DNA from: Pseudomonas sp. PDM04
GTDB lineage: Bacteria > Pseudomonadota > Gammaproteobacteria > Pseudomonadales > Pseudomonadaceae
Reading direction: 5' to 3'
Assembly (NCBI RefSeq): GCF_014851765.1
Contig: NZ_JACVAI010000007.1
Span: forward strand, 62,001-126,000
DNA: 64,000 nucleotides
Shown: positions 41,552 through 51,058 of the stretch, one piece after another
Layout of the letters: each line of letters starts with the position of its first letter
Numbering within the stretch: the stretch's first letter is position 1
The notes under the pieces: model-generated
The model's database searches: none
The model's input: only the letters and a program-made list of their open reading frames with translations
What the model was told of the DNA's origin: nothing
Position numbers and translations under genes: made by a program

Positions 41552-42064
41552 TTAGCAATTTTTCCTCATGGACTCAAATTTATCCATTAGAGCTTTGTAT
41601 TGCGCGTTCCACTTGTCCATGTTGTCGCCAATGGCTTCATTGTTTTTTTCGATGTTTTTCTTTTCCTCCTCTGTTTTTTCAGTGGAGAACTTTTCTATAA
41701 GTTGTAAGGCGATAATTCTGGGGGTCCGGTTCATGTCGTCATCTAAAAAAGAGCTCAATGAAAATGCAGCAGTTGCGACTGCATCAATACGCTGCTCCAA
41801 ATCATTATCTGGCTTAACTCTGTGGGACCCTATCGAATACAGGTTGCCTTGAGCTGCAAAAAATGCGTCGACCTTATTACGTATCATTGCCTCCTTCGCA
41901 TCGATCCTGACTAGGCAGGATTGGTGATTGCTAGCGGATGAAGTTTGGATAGCAATTATCCAACCAGTTCCTGCGGACAATAACGCACCAAAAAGGGTGA
42001 ATAAACCCGTATACAGCCCTACGCGGAGCTCGTTATTCGGTTTTTTATTCGTGTTTGTTGTCAT
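41552..42064 (-). CDS. Minus-strand membrane protein inside the head module
   Basis: 170 residues from the ATG after AAGGAGTTACGTA. One membrane segment (residues 18-40), then an extracytoplasmic or cytoplasmic helical domain with KTEEEKKNIEKNNEA. Low GC relative to its neighbours. Opposite strand in the head operon marks it as a moron. Surface or exclusion role possible, not shown. Confidence 0.65.
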   Translation of the reverse strand: MTTNTNKKPNNELRVGLYTGLFTLFGALLSAGTGWIIAIQTSSASNHQSCLVRIDAKEAMIRNKVDAFFAAQGNLYSIGSHRVKPDNDLEQRIDAVATAAFSLSSFLDDDMNRTPRIIALQLIEKFSTEKTEEEKKNIEKNNEAIGDNMDKWNAQYKALMDKFESMRKNC

Positions 42065-42163
42065 TACGTAACTCCTTCTTAAAAGAAAATTGGCAACAAC
42101 GCATAGCAGTAAAGCACTTCTAACGCAGGCAGGGCCTGCACCTACGTCTCTGGGAGACAATCA

Positions 42164-42871
42164 ATGCTGAAATTCCAACTGGATACCCTGGAAGGGGTAG
42201 ATGAAGCCGTGCGCGCTCTTTACACCGAGAAGGACGGCAAGTTCGTGCTCGGCATTGAAGGTCTGCCGCAGCCTGAAGATGTCTCGGGCTTGAAATCCAA
42301 GGTCCAGGAACTGCTGGACGAGAAGAAGGCCGCCGACAAGGCACGCAAGGATGCTGAAGAGCAGGCCCGCCTCGATCGCGAGGAGGCCGCTCGCAAATCC
42401 GGTAACGTCGAAGAGCTCGAACGATCATGGACTGAAAAATACAACCGTCGCGAAGCTGAGCTGAACGGCATGCTGGAGCAGGAGCGCGGAACGCTGAGCG
42501 GACAGATCCGGGATCTGACCGTCGGCCGTACCGCTACTGACATCGCGTCTGCCCTGGCAATTCCAGGCAGCGCCAAAGCCCTGTTGCCGCACATCGAGCG
42601 CCGCCTTGGCGTCGAGCAGCGCGACGGGAAGCCTGTTGTGGTCGTCCTCGACGCACAGGGCAAGCTCTCGGCGGCAACGCTGGACGAGCTGAAAGCAGAA
42701 TTCGCAAATGACGTGGCGTTCGCGCCGCTCATTGCAGGTAGCAAGGCATCGGGCGGCGGGGCCGGCGGTGCAGGTGGTGGGGGCGGGGCCCCGAAAGGAA
42801 ACATCGGCGGCACCAAGGCGGAACGTACGGCGGCGATCGCCAGCCGGTTCCCAGATCTCCCTCAATCGTAA
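42164..42871 (+). CDS. Scaffold-like head assembly protein
   Basis: 235 residues. A coiled coil fills residues 40-110 (KAADKARKDAEEQARLDREE), followed by a Gly-rich tail near 200. Position directly before the capsid gene and the composition fit scaffold proteins. Confidence 0.7.
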   Translation: MLKFQLDTLEGVDEAVRALYTEKDGKFVLGIEGLPQPEDVSGLKSKVQELLDEKKAADKARKDAEEQARLDREEAARKSGNVEELERSWTEKYNRREAELNGMLEQERGTLSGQIRDLTVGRTATDIASALAIPGSAKALLPHIERRLGVEQRDGKPVVVVLDAQGKLSAATLDELKAEFANDVAFAPLIAGSKASGGGAGGAGGGGGAPKGNIGGTKAERTAAIASRFPDLPQS

Positions 42872-42882
42872 GGAAATAATCC

Positions 42883-43851
42883 ATGTCCCTGTCTCAAATG
42901 CAGGTTTTCAACCAGTACATCATGCCGGCGACTCTCGAGACGCTGGACCAGATGACTGCTGCGTTCAACGCTGCCAGCAATGGCGCGATCATCATCTCCG
43001 CCGAAGGCTTCACGGGTGATTTCCTGCAGGAGTCCTTCTTCCAGACTCTGGGCGCCGCGCAGCGTCGTGTTGACCGCTACGCCGCCAACGGCGCCGCGCC
43101 GATCACTGATCTGACCGAGCTGAAAAACTCGTCCGTCAAGATTGCCGGCGGCTTCGGTCCGGTTCGCTACGAGCCGTCGCAGATGACCTGGCTGGAGCGC
43201 CCAACCACTCAAGGTGTGGAAGTCGCGTCCCGGGCCTTCGCGGAAATTCTGCTCAAGGATGAGCTGAACACCGCGATCGCCGCCCTGGTTGCCGCGATTA
43301 CTGCCCAGTCCGCAGCGGTGAACGACGTGTCGGCTACCGCTGGCATCACTCAGGCAGGCTTGAACAACGCACACGCGAAGTTCGGTGACGCGAGTCAGTC
43401 GCTGGTCGCCCAGGTGATGCAGGGCACTACCTGGCACAAGTTGGTTGGCCAGGCCATTGCCAACTCGACCAACCTGTTCGTCGCCGGCAACGTCCGCGTG
43501 GTCGATATCCTGGGCAAGATCAGCGTGGTGACCGATGCCCCAGCGCTGATGCAGGCCGGCACGCCGAACAAGGAAATCATCCTGTCGCTCGTGTCCGGCG
43601 CTGCGCTGGTGCATGACAACCGTGACCAGATCTCGAACGTCAGCACCACCAACGGCAAAGAGCGTATCGAAACCACCGTTCAGACCGATTACACCTTCGG
43701 TCTGGGCTTGAAGGGTTACACCTGGGACACCACCACCGGTGGCAAGTCGCCAACCGACGCCGAACTGGCGACCGGTACCAACTGGGACAAGACCGCCACC
43801 AGCATCAAGCACACCGCCGGTGTGGCGCTGATCGGTGATGCCTCCAAGTAA
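42883..43851 (+). CDS. Major capsid protein
   Basis: 322 residues after the scaffold-like gene. SQMQVFNQYIMPATLETLDQ and a long mid-section (ELKNSSVKIAGGFGPVRYEP) are typical of the capsid family that accompanies DUF4055 portals. Likely HK97 fold by position; not proven from sequence. Confidence 0.78.
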   Translation: MSLSQMQVFNQYIMPATLETLDQMTAAFNAASNGAIIISAEGFTGDFLQESFFQTLGAAQRRVDRYAANGAAPITDLTELKNSSVKIAGGFGPVRYEPSQMTWLERPTTQGVEVASRAFAEILLKDELNTAIAALVAAITAQSAAVNDVSATAGITQAGLNNAHAKFGDASQSLVAQVMQGTTWHKLVGQAIANSTNLFVAGNVRVVDILGKISVVTDAPALMQAGTPNKEIILSLVSGAALVHDNRDQISNVSTTNGKERIETTVQTDYTFGLGLKGYTWDTTTGGKSPTDAELATGTNWDKTATSIKHTAGVALIGDASK

Positions 43852-43903
43852 CCTTCAATGACTGCGCCGGGGCACAATGCCCTGGCCCAGCGGAGTGGCA
43901 AAG

Positions 43904-44206
43904 ATGACTGATAAAAATGTCTGGTATCTTCCGGGCCCATTTCACCGCTACAAGGATGATGTGAAGGCCTTGGCCAAAAAGGCCGGCTTGCGCATCATCG
44001 ACGCGAACGTGACGGAAAGCCGCGACAATGAAGCGGAGAGCCCGCCCAAGGCGAAGCTGAAGCCTGAATACGCTGAGGGCGAAGCCGAAACCAATCCTGC
44101 GAAGATGGGTGTGGCAGAATTGCGCGAATGGCTGTCCGCTCAAGGGGTTGAATTCGACCCGAAAGCACCGAAGGCTGACCTCGTCAAACTCATCCCAGCG
44201 GAATAA
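43904..44206 (+). CDS. Small phage protein with HeH/SAP-like end
   Basis: 100 residues from the ATG after GGAGTGGCAAAG. The C-terminal 35 residues (MGVAELREWLSAQGVEFDPK, then DLVKLIPAE) match HeH/SAP-type helix-extension-helix motifs found in phage head-tail genes. Function unknown. Confidence 0.7.
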   Translation: MTDKNVWYLPGPFHRYKDDVKALAKKAGLRIIDANVTESRDNEAESPPKAKLKPEYAEGEAETNPAKMGVAELREWLSAQGVEFDPKAPKADLVKLIPAE

Positions 44207-44209
44207 CTC

Positions 44210-44713
44210 ATGGCACTCATCATCGAGGACGGTACCGGCAAACCTGACGCCGAAAGCTATGCATCCGCCGAGGACCTGGCCATGTACGCCGTGAAGTTCG
44301 GCGTGGTCATCCCGGCGGAAGTGCTGGCGCAGGAAGCGCTGCTTCGCCGGTCCGCCTTGGCGATGGACGGCATGACCTGGAAGGGCAAAAAGATGTCGAG
44401 CGACCAGGCGCTGGCCTGGCCACGTCGAGGTGTCTTGCTGGATCAGGAGATCAAGCCCGACAACTACCTGCCCGCGCGCATTCAGTATGGGCAGATGGCC
44501 CTGGCCGCCGAGATCCATCAGGACGATATCGACCCGGTGGAGAAGCGGAAGGGCGCGATTACCCGCGAGCGCGTGGAAGGCGCTGTCGATCGCGAGTACG
44601 CGACGATCCCGAACACTAGCGGCCGACTGCTGCCGGCAGCGCCTGATCGGCCGAGTGCTACGCAGTTTGCTGACTACCTACAGAAGCGCGGGCTGTTCGC
44701 GGTGCGCGCATAG
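44210..44713 (+). CDS. Head-tail adaptor (DnaT-like family)
   Basis: 167 residues. ESYASAEDLAMYAVKFGV and ALAWPRRGVLLDQEIKPDN match the DnaT_2-type adaptor family annotated in head-tail position. Connects portal and tail. Confidence 0.75.
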   Translation: MALIIEDGTGKPDAESYASAEDLAMYAVKFGVVIPAEVLAQEALLRRSALAMDGMTWKGKKMSSDQALAWPRRGVLLDQEIKPDNYLPARIQYGQMALAAEIHQDDIDPVEKRKGAITRERVEGAVDREYATIPNTSGRLLPAAPDRPSATQFADYLQKRGLFAVRA

Positions 44714-44730
44714 CCGAACTGGAGACAACC

Positions 44731-45102
44731 ATGGCCACCTTCTACGACGAAATGGCCGTGATGGCTCTGGAGATGATCACAGAGTTCGGCCAGCCGGTTA
44801 CCATTCGGGCAATCACCGTCGGCGAATACGACCCAGACACTGGTACCGCACCGCCGGACACCATCACCGAACAAACTGCCCAAGGCATCCTGCTCGACTT
44901 CAGCGGTCAGGAGTTCCAGAACAACAGCCTCATCAAGCAGGGCGACAAGAAACTCAAGATTGCCGCGCAGGGGCTGGCATGGGCGCCTGATCTGCTGAAC
45001 AAGGTGATCGTCCAGGGGCGCACCTGGTCCATTGTCCCGCCGCTGAAAGAGATCAATCCAGCCGGCACGCCGATTCTGTACGAGCTGCAGGTGAGATCGT
45101 GA
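44731..45102 (+). CDS. Head-tail joining protein
   Basis: 123 residues, beta-rich, ATG after GGAGACAACC. ITVGEYDPDTGT and GRTWSIVPPLKEINPAGTPI are typical of head-closure proteins. Overlaps the next gene by four bases. Confidence 0.65.
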   Translation: MATFYDEMAVMALEMITEFGQPVTIRAITVGEYDPDTGTAPPDTITEQTAQGILLDFSGQEFQNNSLIKQGDKKLKIAAQGLAWAPDLLNKVIVQGRTWSIVPPLKEINPAGTPILYELQVRS

Positions 45103-45755
45103 GCCGCGCGGGCGCCGGCCAGTCCGGAAGCTTCGCGCTGAGTCTTGCGGAGTTCGCCGCCCAGGCCACGGAAGCTATTGATGCCAGCCTGCGCGAGATC
45201 ATCATCGAGCTGGGCAGCAGCGTCATTCGCATGTCGCCGGTGGGGAATCCCGAAATCTGGGCGGCCAACGTCGCACACAGGGCTGCCAACAACCGAGCGG
45301 CCGATGGCTATGACTTCAAGGTCGCGGTGCGAAACACCGTCATCAATCTGACCGACAGCAACTTCACCAAGTCCGGCAAGCTCAAGCGCGGCGTGAAGTA
45401 CGCTAAGCCCCTGACCAAAACGGAGCGCGACCAAAACTTCAATGTGAATGGGTTGGTCGCCGGCAAGGATTACGTCGGCGGGAGGTTCCGGGGAAACTGG
45501 AACTTCTCGATCGGCTATCCCGACAACAGCTTCCGGATTCATCCGGACCCTACGGGAGAGGCAGCCACCGCTCGGCTGGTCAACGGAGCGATTGAGTTCA
45601 AGGCTGGCGAAACGGCCTTCATCGTGAACAACTTGCCCTACGCGATTCCGCTCGAGTTCGGCCATTCGACCCAGGCACCCGGCGGCATGGTCCGCATCAC
45701 TGTGGCCCGCTTCCAGCAGATCGTGCTGGAGGCCATCAGGAACAACCAGGTATGA
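45099..45755 (+). CDS. Tail completion protein (HK97 gp10-like position)
   Basis: 218 residues. Central GGRFRGNWNFSIGYPDNSFR then AIPLEFGHSTQAPGGMVR, the box that gp10-like tail completion proteins share. Coupled to the next gene (ATGA). Confidence 0.75.
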   Translation: MSRAGAGQSGSFALSLAEFAAQATEAIDASLREIIIELGSSVIRMSPVGNPEIWAANVAHRAANNRAADGYDFKVAVRNTVINLTDSNFTKSGKLKRGVKYAKPLTKTERDQNFNVNGLVAGKDYVGGRFRGNWNFSIGYPDNSFRIHPDPTGEAATARLVNGAIEFKAGETAFIVNNLPYAIPLEFGHSTQAPGGMVRITVARFQQIVLEAIRNNQV

Positions 45756-46168
45756 GCCACAACATCATCGCTTCGATCTACGAGGCCAGGCTGATCGCCT
45801 GGGCGAAAGCCTTGCCGGTGCCGCTGAAAGTGGTGGTCGAAAATGAGGCCTACGCACCGAAGGACGGGGAAACCTACCTGAAGGCCTACACGCTGCCAGC
45901 CGACACCGCGAGCAACACGCTTGCCGGCGACCACAAGCTGTACACCGGCGTGTTCCAGGTCAGCATCGTGACGCCGTCCGGCAAGTACCGCGGCGCGGCC
46001 GGTGCGCTGGCAGACCAGATCGCCGTTCTGTTCCCACTGTATGAGCGCAACACGAAAGGAGCTTTGACCGTGGTGACCATGAGCCCGGTTGATCCCGGGC
46101 CTGGGATATCGGTAGACGCCACCTACACGGTACCGGTCTCGTTCTTGTACCGCGCCGACACCAACTGA
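45752..46168 (+). CDS. Tail terminator (DUF4128)
   Basis: 138 residues. The order between tail-completion and tail-tube genes, plus YEARLIAWAKALPVPLKVVV and GVFQVSIVTPSGKYRGAAGA, fits DUF4128. It forms the ring that ends the tail tube. Confidence 0.75.
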   Translation: MSHNIIASIYEARLIAWAKALPVPLKVVVENEAYAPKDGETYLKAYTLPADTASNTLAGDHKLYTGVFQVSIVTPSGKYRGAAGALADQIAVLFPLYERNTKGALTVVTMSPVDPGPGISVDATYTVPVSFLYRADTN

Positions 46169-46192
46169 TTTAGCCCGTTGGGCGAACCCCAG

Positions 46193-46215
46193 AACCCGCC
46201 ATTGAGCGGGTTTTG
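46193..46215 (+). terminator. Terminator before the tail-tube gene
   Basis: AACCCGC/GCGGGTT stem with a TTTTG tail, short T run. Part of the series of terminators placed just before late genes. Confidence 0.6.
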
Positions 46216-46239
46216 TCATTTCTGCAAAGAGGAAACCCC

Positions 46240-46887
46240 ATGAGTGTCAAAATTCCCAACGGCACCACATTCGAGATCGCGGCAACCCTGAGCGCTCCGA
46301 AAGCATTCACCGCGATCAGCAATGCCAAGCCGGCGGTGCTCACTGCGGCGGCACACGGGCTGACTGATGGCGACGTGATCGTGATCGATTCCGCCTGGGC
46401 GAAGCTGAATGGCAGACCTGCCCGAGTTATCGATTCGGATACTGGTGAGTTCTCCGCTGAGGGCGTGGACACCACCAGTGTGAAGAGTTACCCGGTGGGG
46501 TCTGGCGCGGGCACTGTCCGGGAGGCCACTGGCTGGACGCAGATCTCCCAAATCACCGAGCCCACCGCAAACGGCGGCGAGCAGCAGTTCCTGACTTACG
46601 GCTTCCTTGAAGATGACGATGACCGTCAGCTGCCAACGAACAAGTCGGCCAGCAGCATGACGCTGCCTGTGGCCGATGATCCCGCCCAGGCCTATGTTTC
46701 GATTGTCGAAGCGGCAGACGAGGACAAGGAGCCCCGCCTGATCCGCGCAAACCTGCCGGGCGGCGCGACCATCTATTACTACGCCTATGTGTCGATCACC
46801 GCGACCCCGACACTGAGCCGTAACAACATCATGACGCGGACCATCACCTTGTCGTTCGCCTCCCGCCCAACCCGTTACAACGCCTAA
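46240..46887 (+). CDS. Major tail tube protein
   Basis: 215 residues from the ATG after AAGAGGAAACCCC. Contains SVKIPNGTTFEIAATL and RTITLSFASRPTRYNA, of Ig-like beta composition. The SWAKLNGRPARVIDSDTGEF stretch resembles ubiquitin-like insert regions. Stacks as hexamers around the tape measure. Confidence 0.8.
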   Translation: MSVKIPNGTTFEIAATLSAPKAFTAISNAKPAVLTAAAHGLTDGDVIVIDSAWAKLNGRPARVIDSDTGEFSAEGVDTTSVKSYPVGSGAGTVREATGWTQISQITEPTANGGEQQFLTYGFLEDDDDRQLPTNKSASSMTLPVADDPAQAYVSIVEAADEDKEPRLIRANLPGGATIYYYAYVSITATPTLSRNNIMTRTITLSFASRPTRYNA

Positions 46888-46896
46888 GGGGTTCCC

Positions 46897-47280
46897 ATGG
46901 CAAAGTTTTCCATCGCGCCGAAACCGACGTTCACCGTTGATGTGGCCATCCCCCAGGTGGGCGGCAAGCCGGCCATGGTCCCGTTCACGTTCAAGTATCG
47001 GGACCGCACCGAACTGGCTGAGCTGTTCGACTCCTGGAAGGAGAAAGCTGAGGCCCTCGGCGAGCGCTTCAACGGTACCGAGTCGACCATGTCTGAGGTC
47101 ACTGCTGCCGAGGTCGAGCAAGGTGTCGCGCAGATCAAGGACCTGGTGGTGTCGTGGGGCTTTGGCGACAAACTCAACGATGAGTCGATCACCGCATTGG
47201 TGAAAAGCTGCGTTGGCGTTTCGGACGCAGTCGTTAAGGCTTACAGCGACGCCTTCGGCAAAGCCCGCCTGGGAAACTGA
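46897..47280 (+). CDS. Tail assembly chaperone (G-like)
   Basis: 127 residues, small acidic chaperone upstream of the tape measure. Near its stop lies GGGAAAC (47271-47277), so a fraction of ribosomes shift -1 into the next frame and make a G-T-type fusion, as in lambda. The stop is TGA directly after the site. Confidence 0.85.
   Translation: MAKFSIAPKPTFTVDVAIPQVGGKPAMVPFTFKYRDRTELAELFDSWKEKAEALGERFNGTESTMSEVTAAEVEQGVAQIKDLVVSWGFGDKLNDESITALVKSCVGVSDAVVKAYSDAFGKARLGN
47271..47277 (+). promoter_or_regulatory. Programmed -1 frameshift site GGGAAAC
   Basis: In the zero frame the codons are GGA AAC, preceded by G, a textbook X-XXY-YYZ slippery heptamer (lambda uses GGGAAAG). After slipping, translation continues LTAAARALYEGDSS and on to the end at 47600. 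A stop follows the site in the zero frame. Confidence 0.88.
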
Positions 47281-47600
47281 CCGCCGCCGCCCGTGCGCTG
47301 TATGAAGGCGACAGTTCCGCCGAGCAAATGGCGGTGTTCGGCTTCTCGCCCGATGACTATGACGAAACGTTCGAAGTCTGGCCGGATAACTGGCCATCCT
47401 TCCTCGTCATGGATGCCATGGGAACTCAATGGCGCACTGGTGCGTGCGGCGCAACAGGTCTTGATTACGGCGTGCTGCTCAGTGTGATGCGGCTCGTCGG
47501 CGTCCCGGCGAAGGATCGCCCCCGCGTGTTCCAGGACATCCGGGCCATGGAGTCGGAAGCCATCGCGGTCATGGCTGAGGCGCGCGATAACAGCCCGTAA
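47278..47600 (+). CDS. T-like extension of the tail chaperone (DUF1799-like)
   Basis: Read in the -1 frame after the slippery site: LTAAARALYEGDSSAEQMAV then FGFSPDDYDETFEVWPDNWP. There is an internal ATG at 47328, but the frame is open back to the site. The resulting fusion of about 234 residues binds the tape measure during tail assembly. Confidence 0.82.
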
Positions 47601-47613
47601 AAACGGGCACTTT
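47591..47613 (+). terminator. Weak hairpin before the tape measure
   Basis: GCCCGT/ACGGGC stem, loop AAAA and ACTTTTT. Modest. Confidence 0.45.
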
Positions 47614-47627
47614 TTCAAGGTGAGTCG

Positions 47628-50600
47628 ATGAACATTGCAGAACTCGGCATCAAGGTCGATTCGGCTGATGCCGCCAACGCTGCGACCGATCTCGACAAGC
47701 TGACCAAGGCTGGCGATCGCGCTGAGCAGTCCGCTGTCGGCCTGATGAAGGAGATGGAGGCGCTGGAGAAGTCGCTGTCGAAAGGCGCGACCTCCACGCA
47801 GGAGCTGGCCAAGCAGCGCGAGAGCCTGGCGAAACTCACTCAAACCGGCGCATACGGTGAAGCTGAATTCACCAAAATCAGTGCGCAGCTCGACAAGCAG
47901 CAGGTCGCCCTGGCCAAGTCCACCATGGACGAGCAGAAGGCGCTGAACAGCCTGCTGGGTGCCATCGACCCGGCCCGCGCGGCCATGTCCAAGCTGGACA
48001 CGCAGGTCGAGCAACTGGGCAAGCACTTGGATGCCGGTCGGATCAGCCAGGACCAGTACAACACTGCCCTGAGCAAGATCGACAAGGACTACGACAAGCT
48101 CAACAAAACCGTCACTGGCTTCGACAAACTGCGCCTCGGTACCCGCCAGGCACAGGAAAACGTTGTGCAGCTCGGCAACGCGCTGTCGTCTGGCGATTGG
48201 GGTAGCGGTGTTCGCGCCGTTGCCCAACTGGGCGCCGGGGCTGGTGCGGGCGCTGCTGGGCTGTTGGCCATTCTCGCGCCGCTGGCGCTGGCCACTGCTG
48301 CTGTCGGCACGCTGGCTGTCGCCTACTACCAAGGCAGCAAAGAGCAGGACACCTACAACAAGTCACTGATCCTCACCGGCAACTACGCCGGGGTGAGCGC
48401 TGCACAGCTCGGCGACATGGCGCGCCAGGTGAGCGCCACGGTCGGCACCACTGGGCAGGCTGCCGAGGTTCTGGCCCTGCTGGCTGGCAATGGGAAAATC
48501 GCTGGCGAGAGCTTCACCAGCATCACCCAGGCTGCTGTGTCGATGCAGGAAGCCACCGGCAAGGCTGTCAGTGAGACGGTTGCCGAGTTCTCCAAGCTCG
48601 CCGACGACCCCGTCAAGGCGTCTGCCGCGCTCAACGAGCAGTATCACTACCTGACGGCTTCGGTCTACTCGCAGATCGCCGCCCTGGAAGAGCAGGGTGA
48701 CCATGCGGGCGCGGTGAAGCTGGCGACTGAGCAGTACGCGGATGCCATCAACGAGCGCACGCCGAGAATCCTCGAGAACCTGAGTTTTTGGGAGAGGGGG
48801 TACAACGCGGTCGCGCGTGCAGCCGACAATCTGAAAAACATTGGGCGCGCGCCCTCAAACGCTGACCGCATTCAGACTGCAAAAGACGCACTTGAGCGAC
48901 TCGAAACTCGAGGCGGTAGCGAACGGATTCCCGGTGAGGATCCGGTATACATTGGAGAGAAGGGTAAGCAGAGCCTTAAGGATTACATTCGCGGGCTTGA
49001 GGTCAAAGCAGCGGCAGAGGAGGCAGGAGCCAAGGCAGCAGGCGACGAAGCTAAGGCTCAGCTTGCCTCTCAGCAGGCCATGATCAAGGTCGATGCGCTG
49101 ACGAAATCATCGCTGACCAACGAGCAAAAGCGCGCTGAAGCGATCAAGGATTACAAGAAAAGCCTTGATGATATCCGCAAGACCAGTCCGAACGACCCGC
49201 GCCTGGCTCAGGCGGCGATCGACAAAAACCTGTCGAACATCAACGACAAGTTCAAGGACCCGAAAACGCCCGCCGGCAGCGTCGACACCACCGGCTTCAA
49301 CAACGCGAAGAACGCCCTGGCCGAAACCCTGGCCTACTACAAAAACGCCGACAAGGAGCTGGAGGCGTCGCAGCGGGCCGGGGTGATCTCGCAAGCCAGC
49401 TACACAGAGCAGCGCATCAGCTTGCTGAAGCAGCAGGCCGACGAAGTTGCCCAGGGATACCAAGCCGAGATCGACGCGCTCGAAGCTGCCAAGGCGAAAA
49501 AAGGAACGAGCGCCGCTCAGATCATCCAGCTGGATCAGAAGATCGCCGACGCCCGGACCGCCATGGTCAAGGCTCAGCAGGACAGCGACAGCGAACTGGC
49601 GATCATCGCGACCAATGAAGAAGGCCGGCTACGCAAGCAGACCCTGGCCGTCAACACCTACACCAGCGCGCTGAAACAGCAGGTCGACACGTTACGTCAA
49701 CAGGGCCTGCGGGCGGCGTCCAGCCTGGGGCAGGGTGATCGGCAGCGCAGTCTGACGGACCAGCAGAACGGCATCGACGACCGATTCAATCAGCAGCGCC
49801 TGGAGCTGGCCAATCAGTACGGCGACGGTTCGCGGGGTATGAGCCTCGACGAGCACAACCAAAAGCTGGCCGCGCTGAAAGCCACGCAGCAGGATCTGCG
49901 CGACACCGTGCAGGCCAACTACGACGACATGACGGCGGCCCAAGGTGACTGGAGCGCCGGCGCATCGTCGGCATGGCAGAACTACCTGGAATCCGCCCGG
50001 GATGTCGCCGGGCAGACGAAAAGCCTGTTCACCAACGCCTTCAGCTCCATGGAGGACGCGATCGTCAACTTCGCCATGACAGGGAAGTTGTCGTTTGCCG
50101 ATTTCGCGAAGTCGATCTTGGCGGATATGGCGCGGATTGCAACCCGGCAGGCTAGCTCCGCGATATTGAGCAGCTTGTTCGGCGCTGCCGTGAGCTACTT
50201 CGGTGGCGGTTCATCTGCTGGCTCTACCCAGGCCGGGTACTCCGGGGATCTCTCAGGTTTCACCCCGGGCAGCATCCAGGCGAATGGTGGCGCCTGGTCT
50301 GCTGGCGTGCAGATGTTCGCCGAGGGCGGTGCATTCACCAACTCCATCGTCAGCAAGCCCACTGCTTTTGGCATGGCCAACGGTAAGACCGGCGTGATGG
50401 GTGAGGCGGGCGATGAGGCAATCATGCCGCTGACCCGCACTTCGAGCGGTCGCCTCGGCGTCATGTCGGTTGGCGGCAGCCAGGGATCGAGCAACAACCA
50501 GGTCGTCATTCAACAGACGTTCCCTGTGCCTGAAGGGCAGGGCGGAGGTACTGCCGATGGTGGCCAGGCCGTTGCGCAGGCATACGCGCGAGCAGCCAAG

Positions 50601-50678
50601 CAAGGCGCGCAGGAGCAAATTGCCAGGGACCTCAAGCCGGGCGGCCAAATCTGGTCGGCCATCAACGGTCGTGGATAA
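47628..50678 (+). CDS. Tape measure protein
   Basis: 1016 residues, the longest helical protein of the module besides J. Early coiled coil (DAANAATDLDKLTKAGDRAE), a hydrophobic stretch near 200-230 (GAGAGAAGLLAILAPLALAT), and the C-terminal tail-domain (GMANGKTGVMGEAGDEAIMP). Sets tail length and reaches the membrane. Followed by a strong terminator. Confidence 0.92.
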   Translation: MNIAELGIKVDSADAANAATDLDKLTKAGDRAEQSAVGLMKEMEALEKSLSKGATSTQELAKQRESLAKLTQTGAYGEAEFTKISAQLDKQQVALAKSTMDEQKALNSLLGAIDPARAAMSKLDTQVEQLGKHLDAGRISQDQYNTALSKIDKDYDKLNKTVTGFDKLRLGTRQAQENVVQLGNALSSGDWGSGVRAVAQLGAGAGAGAAGLLAILAPLALATAAVGTLAVAYYQGSKEQDTYNKSLILTGNYAGVSAAQLGDMARQVSATVGTTGQAAEVLALLAGNGKIAGESFTSITQAAVSMQEATGKAVSETVAEFSKLADDPVKASAALNEQYHYLTASVYSQIAALEEQGDHAGAVKLATEQYADAINERTPRILENLSFWERGYNAVARAADNLKNIGRAPSNADRIQTAKDALERLETRGGSERIPGEDPVYIGEKGKQSLKDYIRGLEVKAAAEEAGAKAAGDEAKAQLASQQAMIKVDALTKSSLTNEQKRAEAIKDYKKSLDDIRKTSPNDPRLAQAAIDKNLSNINDKFKDPKTPAGSVDTTGFNNAKNALAETLAYYKNADKELEASQRAGVISQASYTEQRISLLKQQADEVAQGYQAEIDALEAAKAKKGTSAAQIIQLDQKIADARTAMVKAQQDSDSELAIIATNEEGRLRKQTLAVNTYTSALKQQVDTLRQQGLRAASSLGQGDRQRSLTDQQNGIDDRFNQQRLELANQYGDGSRGMSLDEHNQKLAALKATQQDLRDTVQANYDDMTAAQGDWSAGASSAWQNYLESARDVAGQTKSLFTNAFSSMEDAIVNFAMTGKLSFADFAKSILADMARIATRQASSAILSSLFGAAVSYFGGGSSAGSTQAGYSGDLSGFTPGSIQANGGAWSAGVQMFAEGGAFTNSIVSKPTAFGMANGKTGVMGEAGDEAIMPLTRTSSGRLGVMSVGGSQGSSNNQVVIQQTFPVPEGQGGGTADGGQAVAQAYARAAKQGAQEQIARDLKPGGQIWSAINGRG

Positions 50679-50681
50679 CCA

Positions 50682-50706
50682 GCCCCGCTTCGGCGGGGTT
50701 TTTTTT
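50682..50706 (+). terminator. Strong UUCG-loop terminator after the tape measure
   Basis: CCCCGC-TTCG-GCGGGG followed by eight T. The next gene's ribosome site starts within 15 bases, so read-through is required for the tail-tip genes. Confidence 0.9.
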
Positions 50707-50719
50707 GCCGGGGAAGAGC

Positions 50720-51058
50720 ATGGCAACGGAAACCTTTACCTGGGTGCCAAACAAAGAGCCAGCCGGCACGGTGAGCTTTCGCACCAAGTCGGCCAAATTC
50801 GGGGACGGCTACGAGCAGACGGCCGAGGATGGCATCAACAACAAAACCCAGTCGTGGCCGCTCACCTTCTCCGGCCCCAAGGCCAGGATCAAGGAAATCG
50901 CCGATTTCCTCGATAGGCAGAAGGGTGCAAATCCATTTTTCTGGACTGAGCCTCTGGGCGAAACAGCGCTGTTCAAGTGCTCCGAATACCAACCCAGGCA
51001 CGCAGGCGGTGACGTCTACATGTTGACCGCAACCTTCGAACAGGCATTCCACCCATGA
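50720..51058 (+). CDS. Minor tail protein, M-like
   Basis: 112 residues from the ATG after GGGGAAGAGC. TFTWVPNKEPAGTVSFRTKS and FGDGYEQTAEDGINNKTQSW match lambda M-type minor tail proteins. Overlaps the next gene by four bases (ATGA). Confidence 0.85.
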   Translation: MATETFTWVPNKEPAGTVSFRTKSAKFGDGYEQTAEDGINNKTQSWPLTFSGPKARIKEIADFLDRQKGANPFFWTEPLGETALFKCSEYQPRHAGGDVYMLTATFEQAFHP

